Positions 1 through 8,088 of a DNA stretch of 64,000 nucleotides are shown here, one piece after another. The position numbers were made by a program, and so were the translations under genes. Origin of the DNA: Sphaerotilus microaerophilus (lineage in GTDB: Bacteria; Pseudomonadota; Gammaproteobacteria; Burkholderiales; Burkholderiaceae_C); the NCBI RefSeq assembly GCF_023734135.1, contig NZ_AP025730.1, positions 3,968,001 to 4,032,000 on the forward strand, written 5' to 3'. How positions within the stretch are numbered: position 1 is the first letter of the stretch; the number at the start of each line of letters is the position of its first letter. The notes under the pieces are model-generated. The model worked only from the letters and a program-made list of their open reading frames with translations. It did not search any database and had not been told where the DNA came from.

Positions 1-846
1 CGCGCGCTGGCCGACACCGACGTGCCCGTGCCGCGGGTGCACGCGCTGTGCGAGGACGAATCGCTGCTCGGCGCCGCCTTCTACGTGATGGACTTCGTCG
101 AGGGCCGCATCTTCCGCGAAGCCGCCCTGCCCGGCGTGTCGACCGGCGAGCGCGCCGCGATCCACGACGAGGCCAACCGCGTCATCGCCGCGCTGCACCG
201 GGCCGACTGGCGCGCCCTCGGGCTGGGTGACTTCGGCCGCGCCGATGCCTACTTCGAGCGCATGATCGGCCGCTGGAGCCGGCAGTACCGCACCAGCACC
301 GCCAGCATGACGCGGCCGATCGACGCGATGGAGCGGCTGATCGACTGGCTGCCGCAGCACATTCCCGCCGCGGCACGCGAGGCCGACGCCACGCTGGTGC
401 ACGGCGACTTCCGCATCGAGAACCTGATCTTCCACCCCAGCGAGCCGCGCGTGCTGGCGGTGCTGGACTGGGAGCTCTCGACGCTGGGGAACCCGCTCAG
501 CGACTTCGCCTACCACTGCATGGCCTGGCACCACCGGCCAGGTGTGCTACAGGGGTTCGGCGGGCTCGACCTGGCGGCGCTGGGCATCCCCAGCGAGCGC
601 GCGTACATCGAGCGCTACTGCGAGCGCAGCGGCCGCAGCAGCGCGCAGGCCCAGGCCGAGGTGCTGCGCGACTGGAACTTCTACCTCGCCTGCAACCTGT
701 TCCGTCTCTCGGCCATCCTGCAGGGCATCGCCCGGCGCGCCGAAGACGGCACCGCGGCCAACCCGAGCGCCGTGGCGATTGGCGCGATGGCCACGCCGGT
801 GGCCGAGCTGGGCTGGTCGCTGGCCCAGGTCGCCGCACCGGGCTGA
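1..846 (+). CDS. Phosphotransferase family protein (APH/ACAD10-like), 5'-truncated
   Basis: The frame is open from base 1, so the gene starts upstream of the window and only the C-terminal ~281 residues are visible. The kinase-like catalytic loop VHGDFRIENLIF (HGDxxxxN) and the downstream metal-binding stretch LDWELSTLGNPLSDFAYH mark the aminoglycoside phosphotransferase (APH) fold. This exact wording is typical of the subgroup found beside acyl-CoA dehydrogenases and in eukaryotic ACAD10/11, which phosphorylates hydroxyacyl-CoA-type substrates rather than antibiotics. The substrate cannot be read from the sequence. The gene converges on the minus-strand signalling operon that ends at 931. 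Resistance to aminoglycosides is not implied. Confidence 0.85.
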   Translation, partial: RALADTDVPVPRVHALCEDESLLGAAFYVMDFVEGRIFREAALPGVSTGERAAIHDEANRVIAALHRADWRALGLGDFGRADAYFERMIGRWSRQYRTSTASMTRPIDAMERLIDWLPQHIPAAAREADATLVHGDFRIENLIFHPSEPRVLAVLDWELSTLGNPLSDFAYHCMAWHHRPGVLQGFGGLDLAALGIPSERAYIERYCERSGRSSAQAQAEVLRDWNFYLACNLFRLSAILQGIARRAEDGTAANPSAVAIGAMATPVAELGWSLAQVAAPG

Positions 847-930
847 GCATGGCGAGCCGCCGGCCGAGCGTCCATGCGCCCGGCCAACCTCGAAGCCGCG
901 CGCCGAACACCCGGCCGATGCCGCCCCCGT

Positions 931-2106
931 TCAGCCCGAGGCCGTCGGAAAGAGGCACAGCAGGGTCACATCGTCGTGTGGATCGCGGTTCCCCACGTGC
1001 AGGGCCAGCGCATCCTGGAGGCTCGCCAGCAGGGCCTGCGGGCTGTCCGCAGGGTGCGTAATCGCCGCGCTGACACGTTCTCCACCGAAGTCCTGGTTCT
1101 GCGGGCTCAGCGCTTCGGGCAAGCCGTCGCTGAACACCAGCAGCCGGTCACCGGCTGACAGCCGGGTGCGGCAGGCACGATGCGCATGGCCCGCCATCAT
1201 GCCCAACGCCAGGCCCTGAGGCGGCAGGCGTTCTGCCTCCACGGCACCCCGGCGCAGCAGCAAGGGTGCGTCGTGGCCGGCGTTGATGTAGTCCATCTGC
1301 CCCGTGGCCGGGTCCACGATGGCCGTGAATACCGTGGCAAACATGTTGTCGCGGGCATGGACCGTGGCGACGTAGTCGTTGGTGAAGGCCACCGCGCGCT
1401 CCAGCCGCTGCGCCGCGGCCTGCCCGGGCTGCGCCTGCTGCAGGCTGATGCGCAGCAGGCTTCGGAACAGGGCCATGTACAGCGCAGCCCCCACGCCCTT
1501 GTCGCAGACATCGGCCACCGTGAAGGCCAGGAGGCCGTCCTCCAGGACCCAGGCGTCGAAAAAGTCGCCACCCACCTGCTTGGCCGGCACGCAAACCGCA
1601 GCCATCGGCCAGCCCGGCAGTTGCGGCAGCGAGTCCGGCAGGAAACCCAGCTGGATGCGCTGCGCGATCGCCATCTCGCGCGACAAGGACTGCAGCAGCC
1701 GGGCGTTCAGGTCCGCCACGCGCTTCTTGTTGAGCGAGGACTCGATGCGTGCTCGAAGCACCACCGGGTTGAAGGGCTTGGTGATGTAGTCCTCGGCGCC
1801 CAGCTCCAGGCAGCGCACCACGCTGTCCACGCCGTCGATGGCCGTGACCATCACCACCGGGATGGGCGCCAGCAGCGGGTCGGCCTTGATCTGCGCCAGG
1901 GCCTCGTAGCCGTCCATGTCGGGCATGGTGATGTCCAGCAGCACCAGGTCGAAGCGTGCCGCGCGCAGGCGCTCCAGAGCCTCGCGCCCGCTCGCCGCAA
2001 AGGCGATCGAGTGCCCCAGGCGTTGCACCCGGCGGGCCAGGAGGTCGCGGTTGACCTCCAGGTCGTCGACGATCAGCACGTGCGCCGCCGCAGTACTCAA
2101 GTTCAT
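931..2106 (-). CDS. Response regulator fused to PP2C/SpoIIE-type serine phosphatase (RsbU-like)
   Basis: 391 residues. An N-terminal receiver domain (about 8-125) has the acidic pair IVDDLE, phosphoacceptor D58 in LVLLDITMPD and the conserved lysine in YITKPFNP. A short helical linker leads to a SpoIIE/PP2C domain with all metal-binding acidic motifs: GGDFFD, VADVCDKG, SDGLPEA and DDVTLL. Proteins of this design dephosphorylate a STAS anti-anti-sigma partner when the receiver is phosphorylated. The ATG at 2106 overlaps the stop of the upstream patatin gene (ATGA), indicating translational coupling, and it begins exactly at the receiver domain. It is the last gene of the operon, whose STAS protein (3904-4248) is the obvious substrate. 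Confidence 0.93.
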   Translation of the reverse strand: MNLSTAAAHVLIVDDLEVNRDLLARRVQRLGHSIAFAASGREALERLRAARFDLVLLDITMPDMDGYEALAQIKADPLLAPIPVVMVTAIDGVDSVVRCLELGAEDYITKPFNPVVLRARIESSLNKKRVADLNARLLQSLSREMAIAQRIQLGFLPDSLPQLPGWPMAAVCVPAKQVGGDFFDAWVLEDGLLAFTVADVCDKGVGAALYMALFRSLLRISLQQAQPGQAAAQRLERAVAFTNDYVATVHARDNMFATVFTAIVDPATGQMDYINAGHDAPLLLRRGAVEAERLPPQGLALGMMAGHAHRACRTRLSAGDRLLVFSDGLPEALSPQNQDFGGERVSAAITHPADSPQALLASLQDALALHVGNRDPHDDVTLLCLFPTASG

Positions 2107-2972
2107 GCCGTCGCCTCGGCCGGTTGGACAAGCTGGGCCTGCAGCAACCTTCGCAGGTAGGGCAGCTCGCGTTCGGTGGCCAGCTCGCCCTGGCGCACCA
2201 GGTGGGGAATGAGGTGCAGGTCGCGCAGGCCCACCGGCTGGCCGAAGTCGGGAATGACGGGGATGACCTCGGCGTGGTGCGCCATGCTGTGGAAGGCGAA
2301 CTGCGCGCGCATCAGGTGGTTGCTGGACACGGCCAGCACCTGCCGGATCAGCGCCACGCTGGAGTCCAGCTCGCTCTGGAGGGGATCCTCGAAGCCCATG
2401 GCCAGGATGATGTCCGCGCCCTCGCGCATGGCCACGTCCACCGGCAAGGGGTTGCAGATGCCGCCATCCACCAGCAGGCGGCCGTCCACCTCCCACGGTG
2501 GCAGCAGGAGCGGGATGGCCAGCGTGGCGCGCATCGCATCGAACACCGGGCCGCTCGACAGCACCACCTGCTCGCCGCTGTGCACGTCGGCGGCCACGAA
2601 GTGCAGCGGTACCTGGAGGTCTTCAAACCGGACACCGCGCAGCTCGGCCGCCATGTAGCGGTTGAACCGCTGGTCCTTCATGAGGCCGCCGCGGGGGCTG
2701 TAGCCCAGCCAGCGCGGCAGCAGCGCGCGCAACACCCTGCGCACGCCGAGCGAGCCGAAGCTATGCGCCATGCCCTCGGTGTAGCGGGCGATGCCCTCGG
2801 GAATGTCCGTGCCCCCCGCGGCGATCCAGTAGCCCACCGCGGCGCCGCCGCTGCAGGCCACGACCATGTCGACGTCGATGCCTTCGCGTCGCAGCACGGC
2901 GAGCGCGCCGAAGGCCGACACGCAGCGCAGGCCGCCCGCGCCAAGCACCATCGCGATCTTGGGGCGCTCCAT
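2103..2972 (-). CDS. Patatin-like phospholipase (copy B)
   Basis: 289 residues. The patatin Ser-Asp dyad is visible: nucleophile S41 in VVACSGGAAVG and D169 in LLVDGGICNPLP, with the LAIPLLLPP strand before it. The oxyanion-hole motif near the N-terminus reads GAGGLRC instead of the usual GGGxRG, and the nucleophile elbow is A-C-S-G-G, not strict GxSxG. No signal peptide or membrane segment is seen, so it should be cytoplasmic and act on membrane phospholipids or acyl lipids. It is a paralogue of the preceding gene (same motifs, same C-terminal HHAEVIPVIP region) and starts 9 bp after it. Its stop overlaps the phosphatase start. Lipase activity is inferred from the family. Confidence 0.88.
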   Translation of the reverse strand: MERPKIAMVLGAGGLRCVSAFGALAVLRREGIDVDMVVACSGGAAVGYWIAAGGTDIPEGIARYTEGMAHSFGSLGVRRVLRALLPRWLGYSPRGGLMKDQRFNRYMAAELRGVRFEDLQVPLHFVAADVHSGEQVVLSSGPVFDAMRATLAIPLLLPPWEVDGRLLVDGGICNPLPVDVAMREGADIILAMGFEDPLQSELDSSVALIRQVLAVSSNHLMRAQFAFHSMAHHAEVIPVIPDFGQPVGLRDLHLIPHLVRQGELATERELPYLRRLLQAQLVQPAEATA

Positions 2973-2981
2973 CGCTGTGCC

Positions 2982-3902
2982 TCACGCCGCCGCGGCGATG
3001 GCCCTGTCCTGGTCCAGCAGCCGGCGCAGGTAGCCGATCTGCTCGCGGGCTGCCTGGGTGCCGGCCTCGATGATGTAGGGCACCTTGTCGGTGTCAAACA
3101 GGCGGATGCGCTTCTTGAACTCCGGAATGATGGTGATGACCTCGGCATGGTGCGCCACGCTGTTGAAGGCGTAGCGAGCGCGCAGCAGGTTGTTGGACAT
3201 GATCGAACTCAGCTGCATGGCGAAGCGCCCGGCGCTGCCAATCTCTTCCATCATCGGGCTCTCGAAGCCCACCGCCACGATCACGCGCGCCCCGTGCTTG
3301 ATGGCCACGCTCAGGGGCAGGGGGTCGGACACATAGCCGTCCACCAGCAACTGGCCGTCGAGCTCCACCGGCGCGAAGGCAAAGGGAATCGCCAGGCTGG
3401 CGCGGATGGCCGGGGCCACCGGGCCGCGCGACAGATCCACCAGCTCGCCGTCCATGAAGTTGGTGGCGGTGATGTGCAGCGGCACGGGCATGTCCTCGAT
3501 GCGCGCGTCACCAAAGGCTTCCTGGAGCCGGCGGTTGATGTGGCGGTCGTCGCGCAGGCCGAAGCGGCTGGCCTTGAAGCCCATCAGCTTGGGCGCCAGG
3601 GCGCTGAGCAGGGCATGGTTGTTGCGCCGGGCGGTGATGTCCTTGGTCCACAGCCGCAAGGTCATGTCGCGTGCCGTGTCCGCGTCGTGGCCCATGGCGA
3701 TCAGGGTGGCGAACAGCGCGCCGCCGCTGCAGCCCACCACCCGCTCGATGCGGATGCCCGCTTCGCGCAGCACGCTGGCCACGCCGATGGCGGCGGCGCA
3801 CTTGACGCTGCCCGAGCCGATGACGAGGGAGACGCTGGGCGGCGCCGTGGGCAGCGTGTTGGCCATTGCGGTTGTCGCTGCCATGGTCAGGGTCGCAGCC
3901 AT
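2982..3902 (-). CDS. Patatin-like phospholipase (copy A)
   Basis: 306 residues from the ATG at 3902, one base after the STAS stop; ATGs slightly downstream are also possible because the first ~20 residues are unconserved. The nucleophile elbow GCSGGA (S59) matches GxSxG. The second catalytic residue is D188 in LLVDGYVSDPLP, where the usual DGG/DGA reads DGY. The glycine-rich motif is GSGSVKC rather than GGGxRG. The paralogous gene directly downstream shares the C-terminal HHAEVITIIPEF stretch. No export signal is present. Its position between a STAS switch protein and a PP2C phosphatase suggests that its activity or location is controlled by partner switching (inference). Confidence 0.87.
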   Translation of the reverse strand: MAATLTMAATTAMANTLPTAPPSVSLVIGSGSVKCAAAIGVASVLREAGIRIERVVGCSGGALFATLIAMGHDADTARDMTLRLWTKDITARRNNHALLSALAPKLMGFKASRFGLRDDRHINRRLQEAFGDARIEDMPVPLHITATNFMDGELVDLSRGPVAPAIRASLAIPFAFAPVELDGQLLVDGYVSDPLPLSVAIKHGARVIVAVGFESPMMEEIGSAGRFAMQLSSIMSNNLLRARYAFNSVAHHAEVITIIPEFKKRIRLFDTDKVPYIIEAGTQAAREQIGYLRRLLDQDRAIAAAA

Positions 3903-3903
3903 C

Positions 3904-4248
3904 TCAGGCTCCCGCCCCGTAGCTGCCCACCGCCTCGGGCACGTCGTCGAAGATCTTGATGATGCTGGCAAAACCGGACAGCGACAGCACCCGCAGCACC
4001 GAGGGCTGCACCGCCGCCATGCGCAGGTCGCCGCCCAGGCGACGGCTTTCCTTCAGTGCTCCGAGCAGGGAACGCAGGCCGGCACTGCTGGTGTAGTCCA
4101 CCGCACTGAAGTCGCAGACCAGCCGCAAGCGGCCGGTGCCCACCTGTTCGGCCAGGGCGGCGGTGAGCGCGTCGGCAGTCAGGCTGTCCACGCTGCCGGC
4201 GATGGCGAGCACGGTGACGTGCTCGTGGTGAGTGGTCGCAAGTTCCAT
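3904..4248 (-). CDS. STAS-domain anti-sigma-factor antagonist (RsbV/SpoIIAA-like)
   Basis: 114 residues, one STAS domain. The phosphorylatable serine lies in the conserved stretch VDYTSSAGLRSLL, which is the site modified by RsbW/SpoIIAB kinases and cleared by RsbU/SpoIIE phosphatases. Both kinds of enzyme are encoded in the same operon (ATPase at 4292-5167, phosphatase at 931-2106). A good ribosome-binding site (AAGGAG) precedes the ATG at 4248. In classical circuits the unphosphorylated form binds the kinase and frees a sigma factor. No sigma factor is encoded here; the next two genes are patatin lipases, so the downstream partner is unknown. Confidence 0.93.
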   Translation of the reverse strand: MELATTHHEHVTVLAIAGSVDSLTADALTAALAEQVGTGRLRLVCDFSAVDYTSSAGLRSLLGALKESRRLGGDLRMAAVQPSVLRVLSLSGFASIIKIFDDVPEAVGSYGAGA

Positions 4249-4291
4249 GGCATGGCTCCTTCGGGGGTGGATGGGGTGAGGCGGGGTGGGG

Positions 4292-5167
4292 TCAGGCCAA
4301 CCGCTTGACCAGGGTCAGCCGGTTGCCGTCAGCCTCGGTGTAGAGGTAGGACTGGCGGTCGGTCAGCGTCTGCACGAGGTGGATGCCCAGCCCGCCGAGG
4401 GGCCGTTCTTCCCAGGTTTGAGACAGGTCCGGCGCTGGCTTGGCCAGGGGATCGAAGGGCCGCCCCTGGTCGCTGAAGGTGACTTCCAGGGCCTGCGGCG
4501 TCCGGCTCCTGTCGGGGCCCCCGTCGCAGCCCGTGTCCAGCCGCATGTCCAGCCGCAACATCCCCGGCTGCCCGGGCGGATAGGCGTGCTTGAACACATT
4601 GGCGCAAACCTCATCGAGCACCACCTGCAGGTCCTCCTGCACGCCCGCGGCGACGCCGGCCTGCATGCAGAAATGCTCCAGCTCCGTCTTGAATCCCGGC
4701 AGGCTGGCGTGCACGGCGGGCAAAGTCAGGGTGGCCGCCTGTGGCGCGGGTGGCGCCGGTACGGCAGCCGTGCTTGGGGCGTTCGCAGCTGCAGGACCCG
4801 CCGCAGCCCCGAGCAGGCTGCCCATCTTGTCCAGCAGCCGGGCCAGGTCCACCGGCTTGGTGTCGAACTCGTCGCAGCCTGCCGCCAGCGCCTTGGCGCG
4901 GTCGTCGGACATCGCGTGCGCGGTCAGCGCGATCACGGGAATCGCGCGGGTGGCCGCGTCGGCCTTGATGCGGCGGGTGGCCTCCCAGCCGTCGATGCCG
5001 GGCAGGCTCATGTCCATCAGGATCAGGTCCGGCTTCTCGGCGCCGGCCATCGCCACGCCTTCCAGGCCGTCCACGGCGATCACCACCTCGAAGCCCTTGC
5101 GCACCAGGCGGCGCGAAAGCATCTCGCGGTTCATCTCGTTGTCTTCAACCAGCAGGATCCTGGGCAT
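4292..5167 (-). CDS. Receiver domain fused to RsbW-like anti-sigma ATPase/kinase
   Basis: 291 residues. Receiver domain (about 3-120): acidic residues in LLVEDNEMN, phosphoacceptor D in [13 protein letters not shown], lysine in FDTKPVDL. After an Ala/Pro-rich linker comes a GHKL ATPase of the HATPase_c_2 (RsbW/SpoIIAB) type: N-box [13 protein letters not shown]1 [12 protein letters not shown]2 GGLGIHLV. It lacks the HisKA dimerisation helix of a sensor kinase, so it should phosphorylate the STAS protein on serine under control of its own receiver. The ATG at 5167 follows a strong AGGAGG site that lies inside the 3' end of the upstream histidine-kinase gene (23-bp overlap). Confidence 0.9.
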   Translation of the reverse strand: MPRILLVEDNEMNREMLSRRLVRKGFEVVIAVDGLEGVAMAGAEKPDLILMDMSLPGIDGWEATRRIKADAATRAIPVIALTAHAMSDDRAKALAAGCDEFDTKPVDLARLLDKMGSLLGAAAGPAAANAPSTAAVPAPPAPQAATLTLPAVHASLPGFKTELEHFCMQAGVAAGVQEDLQVVLDEVCANVFKHAYPPGQPGMLRLDMRLDTGCDGGPDRSRTPQALEVTFSDQGRPFDPLAKPAPDLSQTWEERPLGGLGIHLVQTLTDRQSYLYTEADGNRLTLVKRLA

Positions 5168-6665
5168 GCCCGCCTCCTGAAATGCCCATCGGCGCGTGGC
5201 CGTGGGTGGCCACCCGGGCCGTGAAGCAACTGCCCTGGCCGGGCACGCTGCGCACCGTGACGTCACCGCCCAGGAGCTGACACAGGCGGCGGCTGATCAC
5301 CAGGCCCAGGCCGGTGCCGCCGTACTCGCGCGTGGTGCTGGTATCGGCCTGCACAAAGGCCTGAAAGAGCTTGCCCTGCTGCTCGGGCGTCATGCCGATT
5401 CCGGTGTCCTGCACGTCGAACACCAGCTGCTCGGGCTGGCCCGGTGCCTGTTCGCGCCGCGCCGTCAGCGTGATCACGCCCTGCCGGGTGAACTTGGCGG
5501 CGTTGGACAGCAGGTTCAGCAGCACCTGGCGCAGGCGCGTGGGGTCCGAGTCGATTTGGCCGATGTCGGCGGGCACATCCACCACCAGGCGGTTGCCGTT
5601 GGGCTCGATCAGCGGGTGCACGGTGGACGCAGCGTAGTCCACCAGCTGCCGCACGCTGACGCTGCCGATCTCCAGCTCGATCTTGCCAGCCTCGATCTTG
5701 GACAGGTCCAGCACGCTGTTGATCAGCTCCAGCAGGTGCTTGCCGGCGGACTTGATCTTGTCCAGGTCGCTCATCGTGGTGGGCGTGACGCCCTCGTCGG
5801 CCAGCTCCTCCTTGAGCATCTCGCTGTAGCCGATGACGGCGTTCAGCGGCGTGCGCAACTCGTGGCTCATCATCGCCAGGAAGGCCGACTTGGCGGCGTT
5901 GGCCGCGATGGCGTCGTCACGCGCGGTCTGCAGCAGGCGCGTGTTCTCGATGTGGCGTGCGCGCAGATCGTTGAAGGCCTTGACCAGCTGGCCCAGTTGG
6001 TCACCGGCGTTGAGTTCGATGGGCAGAAAGTCTTCGTCAGACTGCCTGGCACTGGCCGAGACCCTGCCGATCGGCTTGAGGATGGCGCGGCTCAGCGCGT
6101 AGCTCACGATGGCGATGACGATGCTGGTCAGGAGGGTGGAGAGCAGCAGCGTCAGATAGAACCGGTTGCGGCTGACGCGGTTCTGTTCGGCCAGGCTGTA
6201 GACGATGGTCAGGTGGCCCACGGTTTCGGCCTGGGCCTCGGCTTGGGCCTGGCCTTCAGCGCGCTGGACCTGGATGGGGAACTCCAGCGTGCGCTGCTCT
6301 GTGGGGTCTGTGGCGGCCAGCGTGGCATCCTCGAAGCGCCACTGGAACGGGCTGCCCGCCACCACCCTGCCCTGTGCCAGCTCTTCGCTGGTCACCCGCA
6401 CCATGTTGGGCATCAGCAGCATCGACTGCACGATGGCCCGCGCCTGCAGCGTGTTGAAGTTCCAGTACTCGGTCGACAGGGCCCTGGCGCTCCTTCGCCC
6501 GACTTCTTCAAACTGATCCACCGCCACCTGCGCCAGTCGCTGCGCCGCCAGGTGTTGAAGGTAGACGTTGCCGCCGACCGTCATCAGCATGGCCGCAGGG
6601 ATCACGATCAACAGGAACTTGACGTGGACCGAGGCGCTGTACCAGAAGCGGGAAAGAGCGGACAT
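5145..6665 (-). CDS. Membrane sensor histidine kinase
   Basis: 506 residues. TM1 (about 15-35), a periplasmic region of about 125 residues, TM2 (about 168-192), a HAMP-like linker, a short coiled coil, HisKA with H268 in SHELRTPLN, then HATPase_c with N-box [18 protein letters not shown] and GGTGLGL. There is no C-terminal receiver. The ATG at 6665 places TM1 near the N-terminus; the frame stays open upstream but without a membrane-like sequence. It starts 10 bp after the periplasmic binding-protein gene, so the binding protein may present its ligand to the periplasmic domain. The likely phosphotransfer partners are the two receiver fusions downstream. Confidence 0.92.
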   Translation of the reverse strand: MSALSRFWYSASVHVKFLLIVIPAAMLMTVGGNVYLQHLAAQRLAQVAVDQFEEVGRRSARALSTEYWNFNTLQARAIVQSMLLMPNMVRVTSEELAQGRVVAGSPFQWRFEDATLAATDPTEQRTLEFPIQVQRAEGQAQAEAQAETVGHLTIVYSLAEQNRVSRNRFYLTLLLSTLLTSIVIAIVSYALSRAILKPIGRVSASARQSDEDFLPIELNAGDQLGQLVKAFNDLRARHIENTRLLQTARDDAIAANAAKSAFLAMMSHELRTPLNAVIGYSEMLKEELADEGVTPTTMSDLDKIKSAGKHLLELINSVLDLSKIEAGKIELEIGSVSVRQLVDYAASTVHPLIEPNGNRLVVDVPADIGQIDSDPTRLRQVLLNLLSNAAKFTRQGVITLTARREQAPGQPEQLVFDVQDTGIGMTPEQQGKLFQAFVQADTSTTREYGGTGLGLVISRRLCQLLGGDVTVRSVPGQGSCFTARVATHGHAPMGISGGGHAQDPAG

Positions 6666-6675
6666 GGTGGCGCGT

Positions 6676-7902
6676 CTACTTGACGAACGTGGCCTGCCAG
6701 GCGCCGTTGCGGTAGCGGTTGACGCTGGCCCGGCCCGTGATGTCACCCGCCGCGTCAAAGTCCAGCGGGCCCGAGGCGCCTTCGTAGTTGATGCGCGCAC
6801 CCTGCTTGATCAGCGCACGGGCCTTGGCAAATTCACCGGGGTAGATCAGGGTGCCCTTGGGGCCGGCGATGCTGCGCAGGGCCGCTGGGATCCGGCTCCT
6901 GTCGGCGCTGCCTGCGGCCTCGATGGCCAGCGCCATCATGAAAGCCGCGTCATAGGCATGGGCCACATAGGGCCCGTCGGCCTTGAGCCGGGCGGCCGTG
7001 GCCATGGCCAGCCAGCGCTTGTAGCCCTCGCGCTCGGTATCGGCGGCCGCCAGCACAAAGGTCAGGCGCGCCAGTTGATCGGCCGCAAACGCGGTGGCCA
7101 GGTCCTTGGACATCAGGCCATCGGTGCCCACCACACGCCGCACGCCGGGCTGCGCCAGCAGGTCCTTGAGGTACTGCACGCCCCCTGAACCGGAATAGGC
7201 AAACAGCGCGACATCGCCGGCACCGGCCGCCGCCGCACGTGCCTCGCGCTGGTAGTCGGCCTGTTTGGGCTCGTGCTTCTGGTTGACCGTGACGCGCCCG
7301 CCCAGCGCCTTGAAGGCGTCGGCAAACACCTGGGCCACGCCGGTGTTGTAGGCATCGCTCGCATGGCTGATGGCCAGGCTGCGCATGCCCATGTCGAAGG
7401 CCACCCTGGCCAGGGCGCTGCCCTTCAGCGCGTCCGAGGGTGCCGTGCGGAAGACCAGGTCCTGATCGTTCAGGCCGGTGATGAGCGACGAAGCCGAAGC
7501 CACCGACAACAGCGCCACCCCCGCTGGAATGGTCACCGAGCGAGCGACCCGCAGGGTCACGCCGGAGCACACCGGACCGACCAGGGCGACCGCGCCGGCC
7601 TGGATCAGCTGGCGGACCACCTCCACGCCCTTGTCAGGGTCGCAACCCGTGTCGGCGAAGTTCAGGCGGTAGGCGTCGCCCAGCAGGCCCCCCTGCTGAT
7701 TGACCTGCTGCACGGCCAACTCGGCGCCCTGGCGCATGGCCTGGGCCTGCTCGCCCACCGGACCGCTGAGCGCAAAGGGGGCGCCGACGGTGATGTCGGC
7801 CACGGCGCCATTGCAGGCCATGGCCAGGGCGAACGCCAACGCCCGCGCCACACCGGCCGGCCGTCGCAGCGCGGGTTCATGCAGCAGGTTGTGGAGCTTC
7901 AT
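6676..7902 (-). CDS. ABC-type (branched-chain amino acid/LivK-like) periplasmic binding protein
   Basis: 408 residues with an N-terminal signal peptide (hydrophobic core [15 protein letters not shown]). The mature protein opens [16 protein letters not shown] and contains the type I periplasmic-binding fold typical of LivK/amide-urea binding proteins ([26 protein letters not shown]). An ATG at 7902 is chosen; a GTG one codon upstream is equally possible after the AAGGTG site. No permease or ATPase genes accompany it. Instead it is the first gene of the signalling operon, immediately before a sensor kinase, so it more likely acts as a periplasmic ligand sensor than in transport (inference). The ligand is not predictable. 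Confidence 0.88.
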   Translation of the reverse strand: MKLHNLLHEPALRRPAGVARALAFALAMACNGAVADITVGAPFALSGPVGEQAQAMRQGAELAVQQVNQQGGLLGDAYRLNFADTGCDPDKGVEVVRQLIQAGAVALVGPVCSGVTLRVARSVTIPAGVALLSVASASSLITGLNDQDLVFRTAPSDALKGSALARVAFDMGMRSLAISHASDAYNTGVAQVFADAFKALGGRVTVNQKHEPKQADYQREARAAAAGAGDVALFAYSGSGGVQYLKDLLAQPGVRRVVGTDGLMSKDLATAFAADQLARLTFVLAAADTEREGYKRWLAMATAARLKADGPYVAHAYDAAFMMALAIEAAGSADRSRIPAALRSIAGPKGTLIYPGEFAKARALIKQGARINYEGASGPLDFDAAGDITGRASVNRYRNGAWQATFVK

Positions 7903-8088
7903 CACCTCGATTCACCTTCGGGCAAGCCATCTTGCGAAGCAGTGTGCTGGCCCTGCGCTCCAGCGGCATCGGAGCTTGCTCATGGCCGCGGGGGTTGTTT
8001 TCTCCACTGTCCTCCGGGAGTTTTCACCCCCCTGCACCGGGACTTTTCTACGGTGTGCCACGGGCCGCGGGTCTGCACACTCAGGTTG
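7903..8088. promoter_or_regulatory. Divergent promoter region of the two signalling transcripts
   Basis: 186 bp between the binding-protein gene (minus) and the MASE2 kinase (plus), the only place a promoter for the seven-gene partner-switch operon can sit. I see no convincing -35/-10 pair. A run of pyrimidine-rich sequence (around 8010-8050) precedes the plus-strand gene. Promoter presence is inferred from gene orientation only. Confidence 0.35.

Noticed and set aside
1..846. Aminoglycoside resistance gene
   Set aside because: Only the general APH fold is shared; the motif wording belongs to the ACAD10-associated phosphotransferases, not to resistance enzymes.
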